From contig JABJQG010000022.1 in assembly GCA_018663505.1 (NCBI GenBank), forward strand, positions 1 to 34,876: DNA of 34,876 nt. Reading direction: 5' to 3'. Positions within the stretch are counted from its first letter, which is position 1. Every line of letters begins with the position of its first letter. The notes under the pieces were generated by a model that saw nothing but the letters and a program-made list of their open reading frames with translations, was not told where the DNA came from and searched no databases. Made by a program: the position numbers and the translations under genes. Positions 25,774 through 34,656 of the stretch are shown in pieces. The DNA is from Pseudobdellovibrionaceae bacterium. GTDB taxonomy: Bacteria; Bdellovibrionota; Bdellovibrionia; Bdellovibrionales; UBA1609.

Positions 25774-26793
25774 ATTAATAAACAACTCAAATCTGCCTTA
25801 CTAGGATCTCTATTATTACATATTGTAGTGACTTTGTGGCTAGCTAATAAGAAACCTATACAGCCCGAGCTATCCTCTCTTGCTTCAGAAGAAATTAGTT
25901 TTGATGTTATGGAAAAAGCTAACTCGCTGAATCCACCCAGCTCCCCTAAAAAAAGTGACACTAAAATTAGAGACCATAAAATTTCTCACATACAACCCAA
26001 ACAAACCACCAACTCCTCTTTATCTACAGATACATCTGCACCTGCAATCCCAATCAAAGATCTCTTGCCCAATCTGTCCACACCAGTGGATGTACCTCAA
26101 CAGGAACAAGTTATTTCTAAAGATCAATCTTGGCGGACCAGTGCTATTAGAAATGATAAATATGGATCTCATGGAGTCTTTGGTGTCATGCAGTCCATGG
26201 GTGTGGAGGAGTATGCCCCTGCTATCCCTTATTTTGCTGCTCTTTGGAAAAAAATAAATGAAAAGGTGGACTACCCTAAAGATTTTAAAAATAAACGTAT
26301 CTCTGGAATAGTTAACATCCATTTAGAGTTGGATGAAAAAGGTGTGTTTTCAGGGGATTTCATTGAAATTGGTGGTGATGATAATTTATTAAAAACTTAT
26401 GTAGCAGCCCTACTTATTCATAATTTAAAAGACCCTCTACCAAAATCCTTTTGGCTAAAATCGAGAAAAAGCCTCACTGTTATGCTTTCTTTTCGATTTA
26501 AAACATTTAGCGATCCTGAGAAATTTGTACGGCCTAAAGGCTTTCATCTAAAAAATATTTTATCTTTTCACAGAGAAGAGTTTGTGGACAATCGCGTGAA
26601 CCAAGTGGTGCATGAAGCTTGGAATCATTATGTGCCCCCCATCGTGCCTATTCCCGGAGGCTTTATTATCGACTTTGTGCGTGCTTACCAACTGATTGCA
26701 AATATTGGTGAACCCACAGAGTCTGAGCTCAGAGACCAGCGCTTAAAACAATTAAAACTAGAACTCAAAAATGCCATAAAAAACCGAATTTAG
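25774..26793 (+). CDS. TonB-like energy-transduction protein, apparent ATT start
   Basis: A 339-aa protein. From the ATT at 25774 it reads MNKQLKSALLGSLLLHIVVTLWLANKK, a classic TonB-type N-terminal anchor: a short basic start, one membrane helix with an internal His (S-x-x-x-H pattern), then a proline-rich region (about 30-110). Residues about 150-255 resemble a TonB C-terminal domain (KINEKVDYP ... ISGIVNIHLELDEKGVF). TonB proteins span the periplasm and pass proton-motive energy to outer-membrane receptors. No ATG/GTG/TTG is available: TAA at 25762-25764 closes the frame, and AAGGAGGA lies directly before the ATT. A GTG at 25828 would cut off most of the anchor. No ExbB/ExbD genes are adjacent. 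Confidence 0.78.
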   Translation: MNKQLKSALLGSLLLHIVVTLWLANKKPIQPELSSLASEEISFDVMEKANSLNPPSSPKKSDTKIRDHKISHIQPKQTTNSSLSTDTSAPAIPIKDLLPNLSTPVDVPQQEQVISKDQSWRTSAIRNDKYGSHGVFGVMQSMGVEEYAPAIPYFAALWKKINEKVDYPKDFKNKRISGIVNIHLELDEKGVFSGDFIEIGGDDNLLKTYVAALLIHNLKDPLPKSFWLKSRKSLTVMLSFRFKTFSDPEKFVRPKGFHLKNILSFHREEFVDNRVNQVVHEAWNHYVPPIVPIPGGFIIDFVRAYQLIANIGEPTESELRDQRLKQLKLELKNAIKNRI

Positions 26794-26964
26794 CCAAAAC
26801 CCAGTTTAGCAAACTTTACCTAAAAGCAATACCTATATTTATAACAAGGGATAACTACATCTCCTTTATTAAAAACCCTGAAGATTTTTTTTACAAAATT
26901 AAGTTAACTAAATAAGACTTTAGTATTCAGTCTCGTTTTAGCAGAAGACACACCAAGCTCTGTC

Positions 26965-29649
26965 TTATCTCGCCAAAGGCTTAATAACCTGAACTTCAAT
27001 GCTTTTTACGTTTTCAAATAAATCTACACTTTTAAATGAAACAATGGAGTTACTGGAAAATTCAAAATCCCCTTCTGCCACTTCTCTGGATGTGCCATCA
27101 TAGTAATTAAAAATTACAGTGTATATTCGATCTGTTCCCGGAATATAATCCACAACATAACTTCTTCCCACGTCACGAACAATAAGATCAAAAACAAATT
27201 CTAAAGCTGGTGAGTAGTCCTCTGCGCAGTTAGAAAATAATTGGCCATTACTCCCTAGAGAATCAATCAGTGTTTTGTGCTTAACTCCATAAGGATTTAT
27301 TCCTCCTGGCAAACAACTCTCATCACCAGGGATGTTAACAAAGGAAGCTAAGAAATATCCAGTATTCAAATCATTAAAAGCAGATTGCACAGATGAAATT
27401 ACCGGAGAGTTCTCCACATCTCTAATATGGTTTACTACCTCAGTATTTGAATAAACAAGATCAGCATGTTCATTAATAATATCTGGTGTAGCCACTGTCA
27501 TGACACCTTGATCATCATGCTTACAACTTGTGGTTTCCACACTGTAGTTTGAGTAACTGGCATTGCAGGTATTTAAAAAAGACGACCCTGTATCACAAGC
27601 TTGCTCGCCAGACACAGATGCCTGGTCACAAGCGCTTGGAGTGACTTTTTCTATGCGGTACTCACAGGTACCATCAACCATTTCTTTATAATAAGTTAAA
27701 TGCCTATCTCTCACTCGATCTAGCTCTACCTGTGTACAAGCTTGCCAAGAGCCATTTGCATTTGCTGCTGTAGAGTCAGGGCCAACTTCCAAAGTATCTT
27801 CGGGTAAAATATAATGAAAGTTTTTATTCTTGTCACTGGATGCCCAATCTGTACGAGTTCTCAAACTACTTTCGTAAGCTCTCACTTCGCAAGAAGCAAA
27901 TTCATCAAGGCCCCTAGATTTCCATCTATTATTTGAAATGATTTTAAGTTTATCTGCTTCTGTACAAGGACGGTTAACGCTAGGATCTAAACCCTTGGCC
28001 TCAAATTCTGGCCAACGTGTGACTAAGTTGTTCTCACTATCAAATACAGGATACGCAACATTAAAGGTACTATAAGAGCTATCATTTTTTGCGGTACAAG
28101 AAACCACTTCACATTGAACATTAATTTTATTTGTGGCTGTAATTAACTGCTCATGGTTATCTAAATAATCAATGTCATCACTTGTACACACATCACCCAT
28201 AGCAATATTATCACAAGATTCATAAGTAACAGTTCTGCTTCTATTTTCATATTCTTGCTCACAACTATAATGACAGCTGCCTGGAACCATTTCTGATAAT
28301 TCAGCATCTAAAGCTAAGTTATCACCACAATCATATTCCTCACCGGAAACCATGGATTGATCACTACATTGCCCCAGTATAGAAGGTGACACTGATTCTG
28401 AAATCACATTTGATGGTTTATTCGTACAAATAACTTCACAACTATCTGGCACAAGAGTGCCACCATCCATACCTGGGCTAGTGTTGGCAAAATTAATATC
28501 TACAGTACTACACACCCGCTTGCTAATGTCCGTGGGTGGTGAAGAGTTTTGGCAATCACCAGAGGCATTTTGCACATAAGTAATACTTATTGGCACTACA
28601 GATTCCGAGGGGATTCCATCCACATAAGTAACAACTTTTTTAGAAAAACTTATAGATTGATCATGTTTTTTTAAGCGATAGGAAGCTGATTGACTATAGC
28701 TATTCCAAGAGCCTTTAAACTTATAATTATAGCCTTCATTATTAAATTTAAATCGAGCATTTTCACGGTAGTATCGCGTTTTAAACTGAATTTTCTTTTT
28801 AAGCCTTGGTTTAAAATTTGCGTGATAATTAAATTTACAATTCGCTCCACTTGTACATAAGGCATCCTCACTCTGATTACCTATGGTTTCAATATTTAAA
28901 ACTTTATCATAGTTACGAATTTCAGATCCTAAACAACTATCCACTGTGGTCTGATCATCCTCGTTAGAAGCAATGATAAAAGCTTGATACTCTCCTTCTT
29001 TTACATTGTCTTTTAAGGATCTCAATAAAGTACAAAAGGGTTGCTCTTTATTAGACCCATTCACACCTATGGCCACAACAGAGGCATTGAAACTATTTTT
29101 AAACTGAGAAAAATTACTATCAGACATGCTAGAGCTAAAATCAAGATGGCTACCTGAGGTAGTAAAGGGTTGTGCCAGTATATGCTCTTGGGAAATACTG
29201 TACGCTCCGCCCAGGGGCACAAGTTCCATAATCTGTGCTTCATTAACATATTCAATTTTCTGATCAACACCTTCAGCATCTTTATAATTTAAAAATGCTT
29301 TAGAAACCACAGAGGATTTCTCTCCTAAGTCATCTTGAGTGGTTGTAAAAATTTTTACTTGCCCACTAAAGCCTTTTAATTTATCAGCAACACCAGTAAA
29401 AGCAGCGCCCATTTGATTTTGAATTAATTGCATACTTTGAGAGTTATCGATAATTGTAGTTAAGTTAATCTTTGGTCTAAACTCAGACCTATTTGGATCG
29501 AATTTATAAACTACCAGCTCGGCAGCACCTAGCTTAACTGCAGCTAAGTCATCAGCTTCACTAAACTGAACATCAGAGCAATTTTGGAACGTTAATAAAA
29601 CGCCCATTAAAATTCCCATTAAAATAATTAAAGCATTTTGCCTTCTCAT
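26965..29649 (-). CDS. Large cysteine-rich lipoprotein with VWA-like domain
   Basis: An 894-aa lipoprotein: LLTFQNC with the acylated Cys at residue 24, followed by SDVQF, the lipobox context shared with the gene at 5747-6256. Residues about 60-260 look like a von Willebrand A domain: the metal-binding DxSxS motif is Asp68, Ser70, Ser72 (IDNSQSM), and the end of the domain carries FIIASNEDDQTT. The remainder is Cys-rich with repeating segments such as SMVSGEEYDC and ASVSGEQACD, so it may be built of small disulfide repeats. A surface or periplasmic adhesion or binding role is inferred. AAGAGG precedes the ATG. Confidence 0.84.
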   Translation of the reverse strand: MRRQNALIILMGILMGVLLTFQNCSDVQFSEADDLAAVKLGAAELVVYKFDPNRSEFRPKINLTTIIDNSQSMQLIQNQMGAAFTGVADKLKGFSGQVKIFTTTQDDLGEKSSVVSKAFLNYKDAEGVDQKIEYVNEAQIMELVPLGGAYSISQEHILAQPFTTSGSHLDFSSSMSDSNFSQFKNSFNASVVAIGVNGSNKEQPFCTLLRSLKDNVKEGEYQAFIIASNEDDQTTVDSCLGSEIRNYDKVLNIETIGNQSEDALCTSGANCKFNYHANFKPRLKKKIQFKTRYYRENARFKFNNEGYNYKFKGSWNSYSQSASYRLKKHDQSISFSKKVVTYVDGIPSESVVPISITYVQNASGDCQNSSPPTDISKRVCSTVDINFANTSPGMDGGTLVPDSCEVICTNKPSNVISESVSPSILGQCSDQSMVSGEEYDCGDNLALDAELSEMVPGSCHYSCEQEYENRSRTVTYESCDNIAMGDVCTSDDIDYLDNHEQLITATNKINVQCEVVSCTAKNDSSYSTFNVAYPVFDSENNLVTRWPEFEAKGLDPSVNRPCTEADKLKIISNNRWKSRGLDEFASCEVRAYESSLRTRTDWASSDKNKNFHYILPEDTLEVGPDSTAANANGSWQACTQVELDRVRDRHLTYYKEMVDGTCEYRIEKVTPSACDQASVSGEQACDTGSSFLNTCNASYSNYSVETTSCKHDDQGVMTVATPDIINEHADLVYSNTEVVNHIRDVENSPVISSVQSAFNDLNTGYFLASFVNIPGDESCLPGGINPYGVKHKTLIDSLGSNGQLFSNCAEDYSPALEFVFDLIVRDVGRSYVVDYIPGTDRIYTVIFNYYDGTSREVAEGDFEFSSNSIVSFKSVDLFENVKSIEVQVIKPLAR

Positions 29650-29935
29650 TACGTACCTCTTACGATCTACTTATCTGCACTTTAGTACTATTTTGTGACT
29701 TTTTTTCAAATTTATCTAGAAATAAGTCATGTATTATTTTGAAACTCAATCTAAGCACATCTAAAGAAATTGTTGTTTCAACATGGAACACCCTTAGATA
29801 AGCTAAGGTTTTTAAAAAAATATATTTTGAAAATATACCGAACCAGACCGAGTCATCAGTACAGATAAGCACACATGGATTTAGCTTTATTTTTAAGAAA
29901 AAATTATTACTGAAACACTAAAATCTTTTATTTTT
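29650..29935. other. Intergenic region, mostly AT-rich
   Basis: Upstream region of the lipoprotein at 26965-29649. No supported ORF. Confidence 0.4.
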
Positions 29936-30018
29936 TATAATATTGTTTAAAACGCTAAGCGCTCTGAAGGAGCGAGGGCAGGAGCCCGAGTTTTAAATAA
30001 TGAGAGCCAGGAAGGCTC
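29936..30018 (+). ncRNA. Three tandem GGA-loop hairpins; possible CsrA-sponge RNA
   Basis: Three successive small stem-loops on the plus strand: CGCTC/GAGCG (29960-29964 and 29970-29974), GGGC/GCCC (29976-29979 and 29984-29987, loop AGGA), GAGCC/GGCTC (30004-30008 and 30014-30018, loop AGGAA). Each loop holds a GGA, or for the first, GGA at the loop edge (29969-29971). CsrA/RsmA binds GGA in hairpin loops, and sponge RNAs such as CsrB carry several. A perfect TATAAT stands at 29936-29941, 18 bases before the first stem. The region is small and no terminator is clear, so this is a hypothesis. Confidence 0.45.
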
Positions 30019-30091
30019 ACTGTTTGCTTGAAATACTTAACTCTAAACTACCCATGTCTCTCACAAAAAAATAATAGACCTTGAATGGAAT

Positions 30092-30121
30092 GGATAGAGT
30101 ATCCATTAAAACACTCTATCC
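30092..30121 (-). terminator. Possible terminator of the cytochrome gene
   Basis: A 9-bp stem (arms 30092-30100 and 30113-30121, GGATAGAGT / ACTCTATCC) with a 12-base loop lies 16 bases after the cytochrome stop. On the minus strand the T-run comes only about 20 bases later, so the terminator is weak. Confidence 0.45.
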
Positions 30122-30137
30122 CATATACGACTAAAAA

Positions 30138-30731
30138 CTAGAAATCATCAATTGTACATCTCATATTAACACCATAAAAGGCACTTACATTTCTCACATC
30201 AGTTTCTGAAATAGTTTTTACCTGATGACCCATCTCATCTGAGTTTTTACGTTTGTTCAACTTGAATGCATTTAAAGTCTTGTAAATATAGTTGGGCTTT
30301 TGACCATAAAGTGTTGGCACTTCTAATCCAGGAATCCATGCATGGTGACACTTTTTACAAGATTGAGAAATTCTCTCTCCAGCCTTTACATCCCCAGCAA
30401 AACCGGAATCTTTAGGTGGATAGTCACATGGCGATAAATTAGACAAGTATGTAGACACCAAGTCCACTTCTTTATCTGTTAAAGTTTTAGCAATTTCATT
30501 CATCTCGCCTAGCATAATATGGTCATTACGCTCTCCGGACTGGAAGTCTTGTAATTGCTTAACAATATATTCTTTTTTCTGCCCATAAAGAACTGGTGAA
30601 TCCAAGTCTGTAGAAACAGCGCCATGACAAGAATTACAACGTTCGGTAAAAAATTCTCTTGCAAGATTTGGTTTCGCTGCAAAAGCCGAGATTGCCGATA
30701 AAAGTATAGATATTATAAGTATTTGTTTCAT
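30138..30731 (-). CDS. Dihaem cytochrome c, c4-like
   Basis: A 197-aa exported cytochrome: signal peptide MKQILIISILLSAISAFAA and two haem-attachment motifs, CNSCH (residues 32-36) and CKKCH (125-129). Likely axial methionines are Met73 and Met167. The two halves are duplicates: both have LYGQK-x-x-YI followed by a helix and a Met-containing loop, exactly the design of cytochrome c4. It should carry electrons in the periplasm, for example to a terminal oxidase. GGGGGG precedes the ATG. No other respiratory gene is adjacent. Confidence 0.93.
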   Translation of the reverse strand: MKQILIISILLSAISAFAAKPNLAREFFTERCNSCHGAVSTDLDSPVLYGQKKEYIVKQLQDFQSGERNDHIMLGEMNEIAKTLTDKEVDLVSTYLSNLSPCDYPPKDSGFAGDVKAGERISQSCKKCHHAWIPGLEVPTLYGQKPNYIYKTLNAFKLNKRKNSDEMGHQVKTISETDVRNVSAFYGVNMRCTIDDF

Positions 30732-31070
30732 TTATTGCCCCCCTAAAGCTATGAAAGAAGTAGGCTACGACAGGCCATCCACAGGATCAACAAAAAACAT
30801 TCTATTTTTTCTCATATGCAAAAACAAAACGGAAGAGCTTCTTAAACCAAAAGTTTCACCTCTATTTTGCTTTTATCTTAGACATAAGCTTTTACCACAC
30901 TTTGAAAAAGTTACATGAATTTTTTACAATATCCATGTAAAAATTGTAATTTACTTAAAATAGTCCTATTCAGAATTTAAGCACATCTTTTTTCCATAAG
31001 ACGTAAAGCCCTTATGGAACGCTACTTTGGGGAAGGTGGCTATAGAAAAGTGTAACAAATTGGAGGGGTT
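30732..31070. other. Divergent promoter region, cytochrome and Fic genes
   Basis: About 340 bases between divergently transcribed genes. A strong ribosome site GGAGGGG precedes the ATG at 31071. I found no further hairpin or repeat to report. Confidence 0.5.
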
Positions 31071-33242
31071 ATGTTTTATTTCAAAAATATTTATATTTTA
31101 CTTTTAGTGCTCACAATATCAGTAAATACTTATGCTGAAAATACATGCATTGCAATATTTTCAAAAACTAAAAGTGAAAAAGCTAAAAAACAAGAGCAGC
31201 TTAAGCAGTCTGACATTACTTCATATAGAGAATTAAGCTCTAGAATTAATGAACATAGCCAAAATTTATCCGAAAAAGAGACTAAAAACCTAAGTGTTTT
31301 CCTACAAGGTGTTATCTATTTTGATTACCATTTTTTAACTCCTATTTTAATAAAGAAAGCGCTAACTGGTAAAAAGGGACTTATAGACAAAGCTTACGAC
31401 CTATTTAAAGAACGAGGCCGAGCCAACCCATTTGAACAATACCTCCTAGCTATTGAGATCACAAATAAGAAAAAATTTATGGCTACAAAACAAAACCTAA
31501 TTCAATCACACAAATCACTTATGGCAAAAAATATTGATGGCATGCCTAAAAGCCAACTGGGAAAATTTAGAAATTATGATATTATTGGATATGTTGATAA
31601 AATCTGGGCTCTTCCTCAGCAACAGGTTATTAATATAACAAAAAATCCATATTTAAAATGGGTAAACACAGGAAAAAACAATGATGGATCAGCATACGGG
31701 GAGGTGTCCTACTTAAATATTAATAATTTAAATCCAAAAGTATTAAACCTCATTAAAAAAACCAAATTAAAAAATACTCTTAAAAATGTATTAGCTAATG
31801 ATATCACATTAAATATCAAGGAAGCTGCTCAAATTCAGAAACAACTCGTTGAGCACCTTTTAGAGGAACGCTTAAAGCTATTTACTCAGGAAAAAGAAAA
31901 GCTTGGGCCTTTAAACAATCACAATAAAATCAAAAATTATATCTATATGGTCGCCTCTTTACAAAGAGACATTATTTCCATCCACCCCTTTGTAGATGGC
32001 AACGGCAGAACAAGTCGTTTCTTTATGAACAGCCTTTTAGTTTCAGAAGGTATTTTTCCTGCAAGAATCATGGATTTCGACTTAGACATTCAAGGCACTA
32101 AAAAGCAATGGCAAGAGGAGGTTTGGAAAGGAGTTCACGCTACCCATAAACTTCATGTTGATCTCATCAATCGTTTAGACAATGGATCTGATTTAACTGT
32201 CTCAAGCTTGTTCCCACATCTATACTTAGAAGATAAAATTTCTCTTCCTAAAAAAATTAAGGGAAAAAGAAATTTTGATTCAAAGAAAGTGAGTGCCGAA
32301 TTACGCAAAGGACAATTTCTAGCTTATCTCAAACAAAAAATCAAAAAATCAAAAGCCTTTTATAATTCTATTCTTCATGACCCTGTACCTACTTTTAGAA
32401 CCCTTTTTGTAGAGTTTAAAGAATTCTACAAAAACCACCATATTAAATATAAAACAGAAAATGGTTTGGAAAATTTGGAAGTAAACCTTATTTCTGATGA
32501 CTTTAAAAAAGCTTTTCAAACACCAGTGGCTAAAAACAAAGAGGCTTGGCAAAATAAAATGAAGCAATGGTATTCAAAGGATCTCATTTGGCGTGGTTTA
32601 GCTAACCTAGATTACGTTGAATCCCATAGCGATCTACTTAATTACTTTAAAAACATAAACCCACATATGGTCTCCAACCGCATTTTACAAACTGGAGCCA
32701 ATACAGCAAAACAACTTATGAATGAAACTTTAAAAGACTTCCGCACCTATAATGCAGATGTGATTTCTGGTAATTATGTTCAAATGGCTATGGACCACCA
32801 CATGGCTGGAAAATTATACTATGATAGCTATGGTTTTTCCACATCTTATAAACAAATTGTGGGAAAAGCATTTGCTATGGGAGCTATGGTTGTGGCCGAG
32901 TACGGTGAACATACACAGCTCAAATATCAGGAACAAATTTTTATGAGGGTCAATGTGGCCGCATATAGTTCCTATAAAGATTTAAACCTATCTCGTTTAA
33001 AACAAATTAATGAAAAATTCTCTTATCAGTACCCTAGACAGAAAGAAGTCATGGGTATCGGCGCGTCTGACCCAGATTCAATAATGGTACTACACATAAT
33101 AGATAAAAATGGGAACGTAGAACAAACCCTGGCTCGTGATCTACACAACCCAAATACTGTACACACCATTGATGGCGAATATGTCCCCCACCGAGACCGT
33201 TTAGACCATGAAAAAATATTAAGATCAGACAAGCTCTTTTAA
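31071..33242 (+). CDS. Secreted Fic-domain protein with probable C-terminal ADP-ribosyltransferase
   Basis: A 723-aa protein. A signal peptide (YILLLVLTISVNTYAE) sends it out of the cytoplasm. The Fic motif HPFVDGNGRTSR is complete at residues 305-316, with the catalytic His305; Fic enzymes usually transfer AMP to protein side chains. Residues about 500-680 look like an R-S-E class ADP-ribosyltransferase: W-R508-G-L, then G-F-S590-T-S592 followed by K-AFAMG, then Q657-K-E659 (RQKEVMG). The spacing and surrounding strands (IFMRVNVAAYSS, SIMVLHIIDKNG) fit. A Q-x-E rather than E-x-E ending is known in C3-like enzymes. I see no obvious Fic inhibitory S/T-xxx-E-G/N helix. Linked Fic and ART domains would make a bifunctional effector. 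The ART part is read from motifs only. Confidence 0.85.
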   Translation: MFYFKNIYILLLVLTISVNTYAENTCIAIFSKTKSEKAKKQEQLKQSDITSYRELSSRINEHSQNLSEKETKNLSVFLQGVIYFDYHFLTPILIKKALTGKKGLIDKAYDLFKERGRANPFEQYLLAIEITNKKKFMATKQNLIQSHKSLMAKNIDGMPKSQLGKFRNYDIIGYVDKIWALPQQQVINITKNPYLKWVNTGKNNDGSAYGEVSYLNINNLNPKVLNLIKKTKLKNTLKNVLANDITLNIKEAAQIQKQLVEHLLEERLKLFTQEKEKLGPLNNHNKIKNYIYMVASLQRDIISIHPFVDGNGRTSRFFMNSLLVSEGIFPARIMDFDLDIQGTKKQWQEEVWKGVHATHKLHVDLINRLDNGSDLTVSSLFPHLYLEDKISLPKKIKGKRNFDSKKVSAELRKGQFLAYLKQKIKKSKAFYNSILHDPVPTFRTLFVEFKEFYKNHHIKYKTENGLENLEVNLISDDFKKAFQTPVAKNKEAWQNKMKQWYSKDLIWRGLANLDYVESHSDLLNYFKNINPHMVSNRILQTGANTAKQLMNETLKDFRTYNADVISGNYVQMAMDHHMAGKLYYDSYGFSTSYKQIVGKAFAMGAMVVAEYGEHTQLKYQEQIFMRVNVAAYSSYKDLNLSRLKQINEKFSYQYPRQKEVMGIGASDPDSIMVLHIIDKNGNVEQTLARDLHNPNTVHTIDGEYVPHRDRLDHEKILRSDKLF

Positions 33243-33312
33243 TGAATGTACTACTTAACTGAACACTTAATGAGATTAATGCTTTGTGAACATGATCAAG
33301 CTCTTTAAAAAC

Positions 33313-33687
33313 CTATTCGTAAAAATTCATAAAATAATAGATGGGTCCATTAATGTACATATCATGATAAAAGTCTGTTGTTTCAAGAGATGAGTTATAT
33401 GTTATATAGATGGGTCCATTTACAAATTTAAGTTTTGGAAAGCTCACCGACCTCAGCCTTTGATTATTCACAATATATATTGGGCCATTTACAAATTCCA
33501 AATTTGGAAACTCTATTGATTCTACATTTCTGTTACTAACAATATAAATTGGACCATTTATTCCCACTGAAGAATCACCAATTTCATATATTGTTCGGCT
33601 TTGAACTTGCTCAAATGTCACAGACTCTGCAAGTCCAAAATTAAAAAATACACTTAAAACTAATAATATTGATGTTTTTAAGTACAT
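33313..33687 (-). CDS. Small secreted repeat protein (GPIY repeats)
   Basis: A 124-aa protein with a signal peptide (TSILLVLSVFFNFGLAES). The mature part is built of about four repeats of roughly 23-24 residues, each starting with NGPIYI (for example NGPIYIVSN and NGPIYIVNN), then a segment like LRSVSFPKLKFV. This looks like a short beta-solenoid or receptor-L/leucine-rich-type repeat. No enzyme motif is visible. AAGGAGGG precedes the ATG. The last repeat is degenerate. Confidence 0.78.
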   Translation of the reverse strand: MYLKTSILLVLSVFFNFGLAESVTFEQVQSRTIYEIGDSSVGINGPIYIVSNRNVESIEFPNLEFVNGPIYIVNNQRLRSVSFPKLKFVNGPIYITYNSSLETTDFYHDMYINGPIYYFMNFYE

Positions 33688-34180
33688 TTACACCCTCCTT
33701 TTTATTTTCAGACAGACATTTACTGACTATCTTAATTTGCACTTATAAGTGTTGTAAGATGGACCCCTCTTGTCAAGTTGGCTGAGCAATGACAAGTGTC
33801 AAAATCCCAAAATATGATCTTTAGGCTCTGAGTTATTGATATTTTAGGTTCTCAGGAATTTAAAAACAAATGTTCATGATCAAGCATTATAAAAATAGTA
33901 CAAATTATTAAACTCATCCTTAAGGCAAAGGCTTTCTGTACAAATCTATTTTTCTATTATTGGGTTTTAGTCATATGTGAATATTTAGTTTTACCTAATA
34001 ATCAAATCTTTGCAGGCGCGTCCTGATCTGTCAGTTTTAATTGATGAGAGGAAATAGCCACAAGTAATATTATTCTAAATATTAAATAACTAGGGCAGCT
34101 TAGTTTAAACTTTCTGATATGTAGCTAACTAAAGCTCTTCTAATGTAATTAGTTGGAGTATTTGTATTTTAAGCCCTGCC
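33688..34180. other. Long intergenic region, nothing recognised
   Basis: About 490 AT-rich bases. It holds the promoter side of the GPIY-repeat gene, but no supported ORF, RNA gene or array. A short phrase CATGATCAAGC occurs both here (33873-33883) and just before that gene's end region (33291-33301). Confidence 0.4.
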
Positions 34181-34262
34181 TTTTAATCAGAAAATGTCAG
34201 GTGATTTGAAGAGTACTGATTGCTCGGCATAATTCAAGTCACCTTATATTTTCTGATTAAAA
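34181..34262. repeat. 82-bp imperfect palindrome
   Basis: The outer arms are perfect for 15 bp: 34181-34195 and 34248-34262 (TTTTAATCAGAAAAT with its complement). After a 3-base mismatch come AGGTGA/TCACCT (34199-34204 and 34239-34244), one mismatch, then TTGAA/TTCAA (34206-34210 and 34233-34237), around a 22-base loop. It starts 16 bases after the stop of the gene at 34279-34656. It could be a terminator for that gene, a structured RNA, or a MITE-like element. Confidence 0.75.
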
Positions 34263-34278
34263 CGATGTGGCTAAACTA

Positions 34279-34656
34279 CTATTTACAATCAAATTCTATT
34301 GAATAACTTGGTTTTAGGTCATTATAACTATTGTACACACTTTTAGTTGGCTTACCTTGAGCATCTATCCAGACCTGTAATATTTGTTGACTAAGACCAG
34401 TCTCGTTTAAAACTCCATTGAGGTAGGTCCACTGTAATACTTTCTTACCATCTATAGAGAGAAGGGCTTCCTCAAATTGAGTCCTTTCATTTAGAAATGC
34501 AAGTTCTAAAAAAAGCTCTTTTGTTTCAATTGCATTAGAGTCCTTATCAACTGTAAAGAAAACATTTTGTGGGTTGCCTTTCTCTGAGCATACAATATTT
34601 CCTGCATAAGCAGCTTGTGCTATGGCTAAAACAAACATAAATATCAAAGCTTTCAT
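34279..34656 (-). CDS. Small secreted protein of unknown function
   Basis: About 125 aa from the ATG at 34656, which has AAGGAG seven bases upstream and begins a signal peptide (MKALIFMFVLAIAQAAYAGN). A longer frame from 34740 would add 28 residues before the signal and lacks support. Two cysteines, one near the mature N-terminus (IVCSEKG) and one at the very end (FDCK), probably form a disulfide. Family not recognised. Confidence 0.72.
   Translation of the reverse strand: MKALIFMFVLAIAQAAYAGNIVCSEKGNPQNVFFTVDKDSNAIETKELFLELAFLNERTQFEEALLSIDGKKVLQWTYLNGVLNETGLSQQILQVWIDAQGKPTKSVYNSYNDLKPSYSIEFDCK

Noticed and set aside
29660-29872. 70-codon minus-strand open frame upstream of the VWA lipoprotein
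   Set aside because: AT-rich, no family, no ribosome site.
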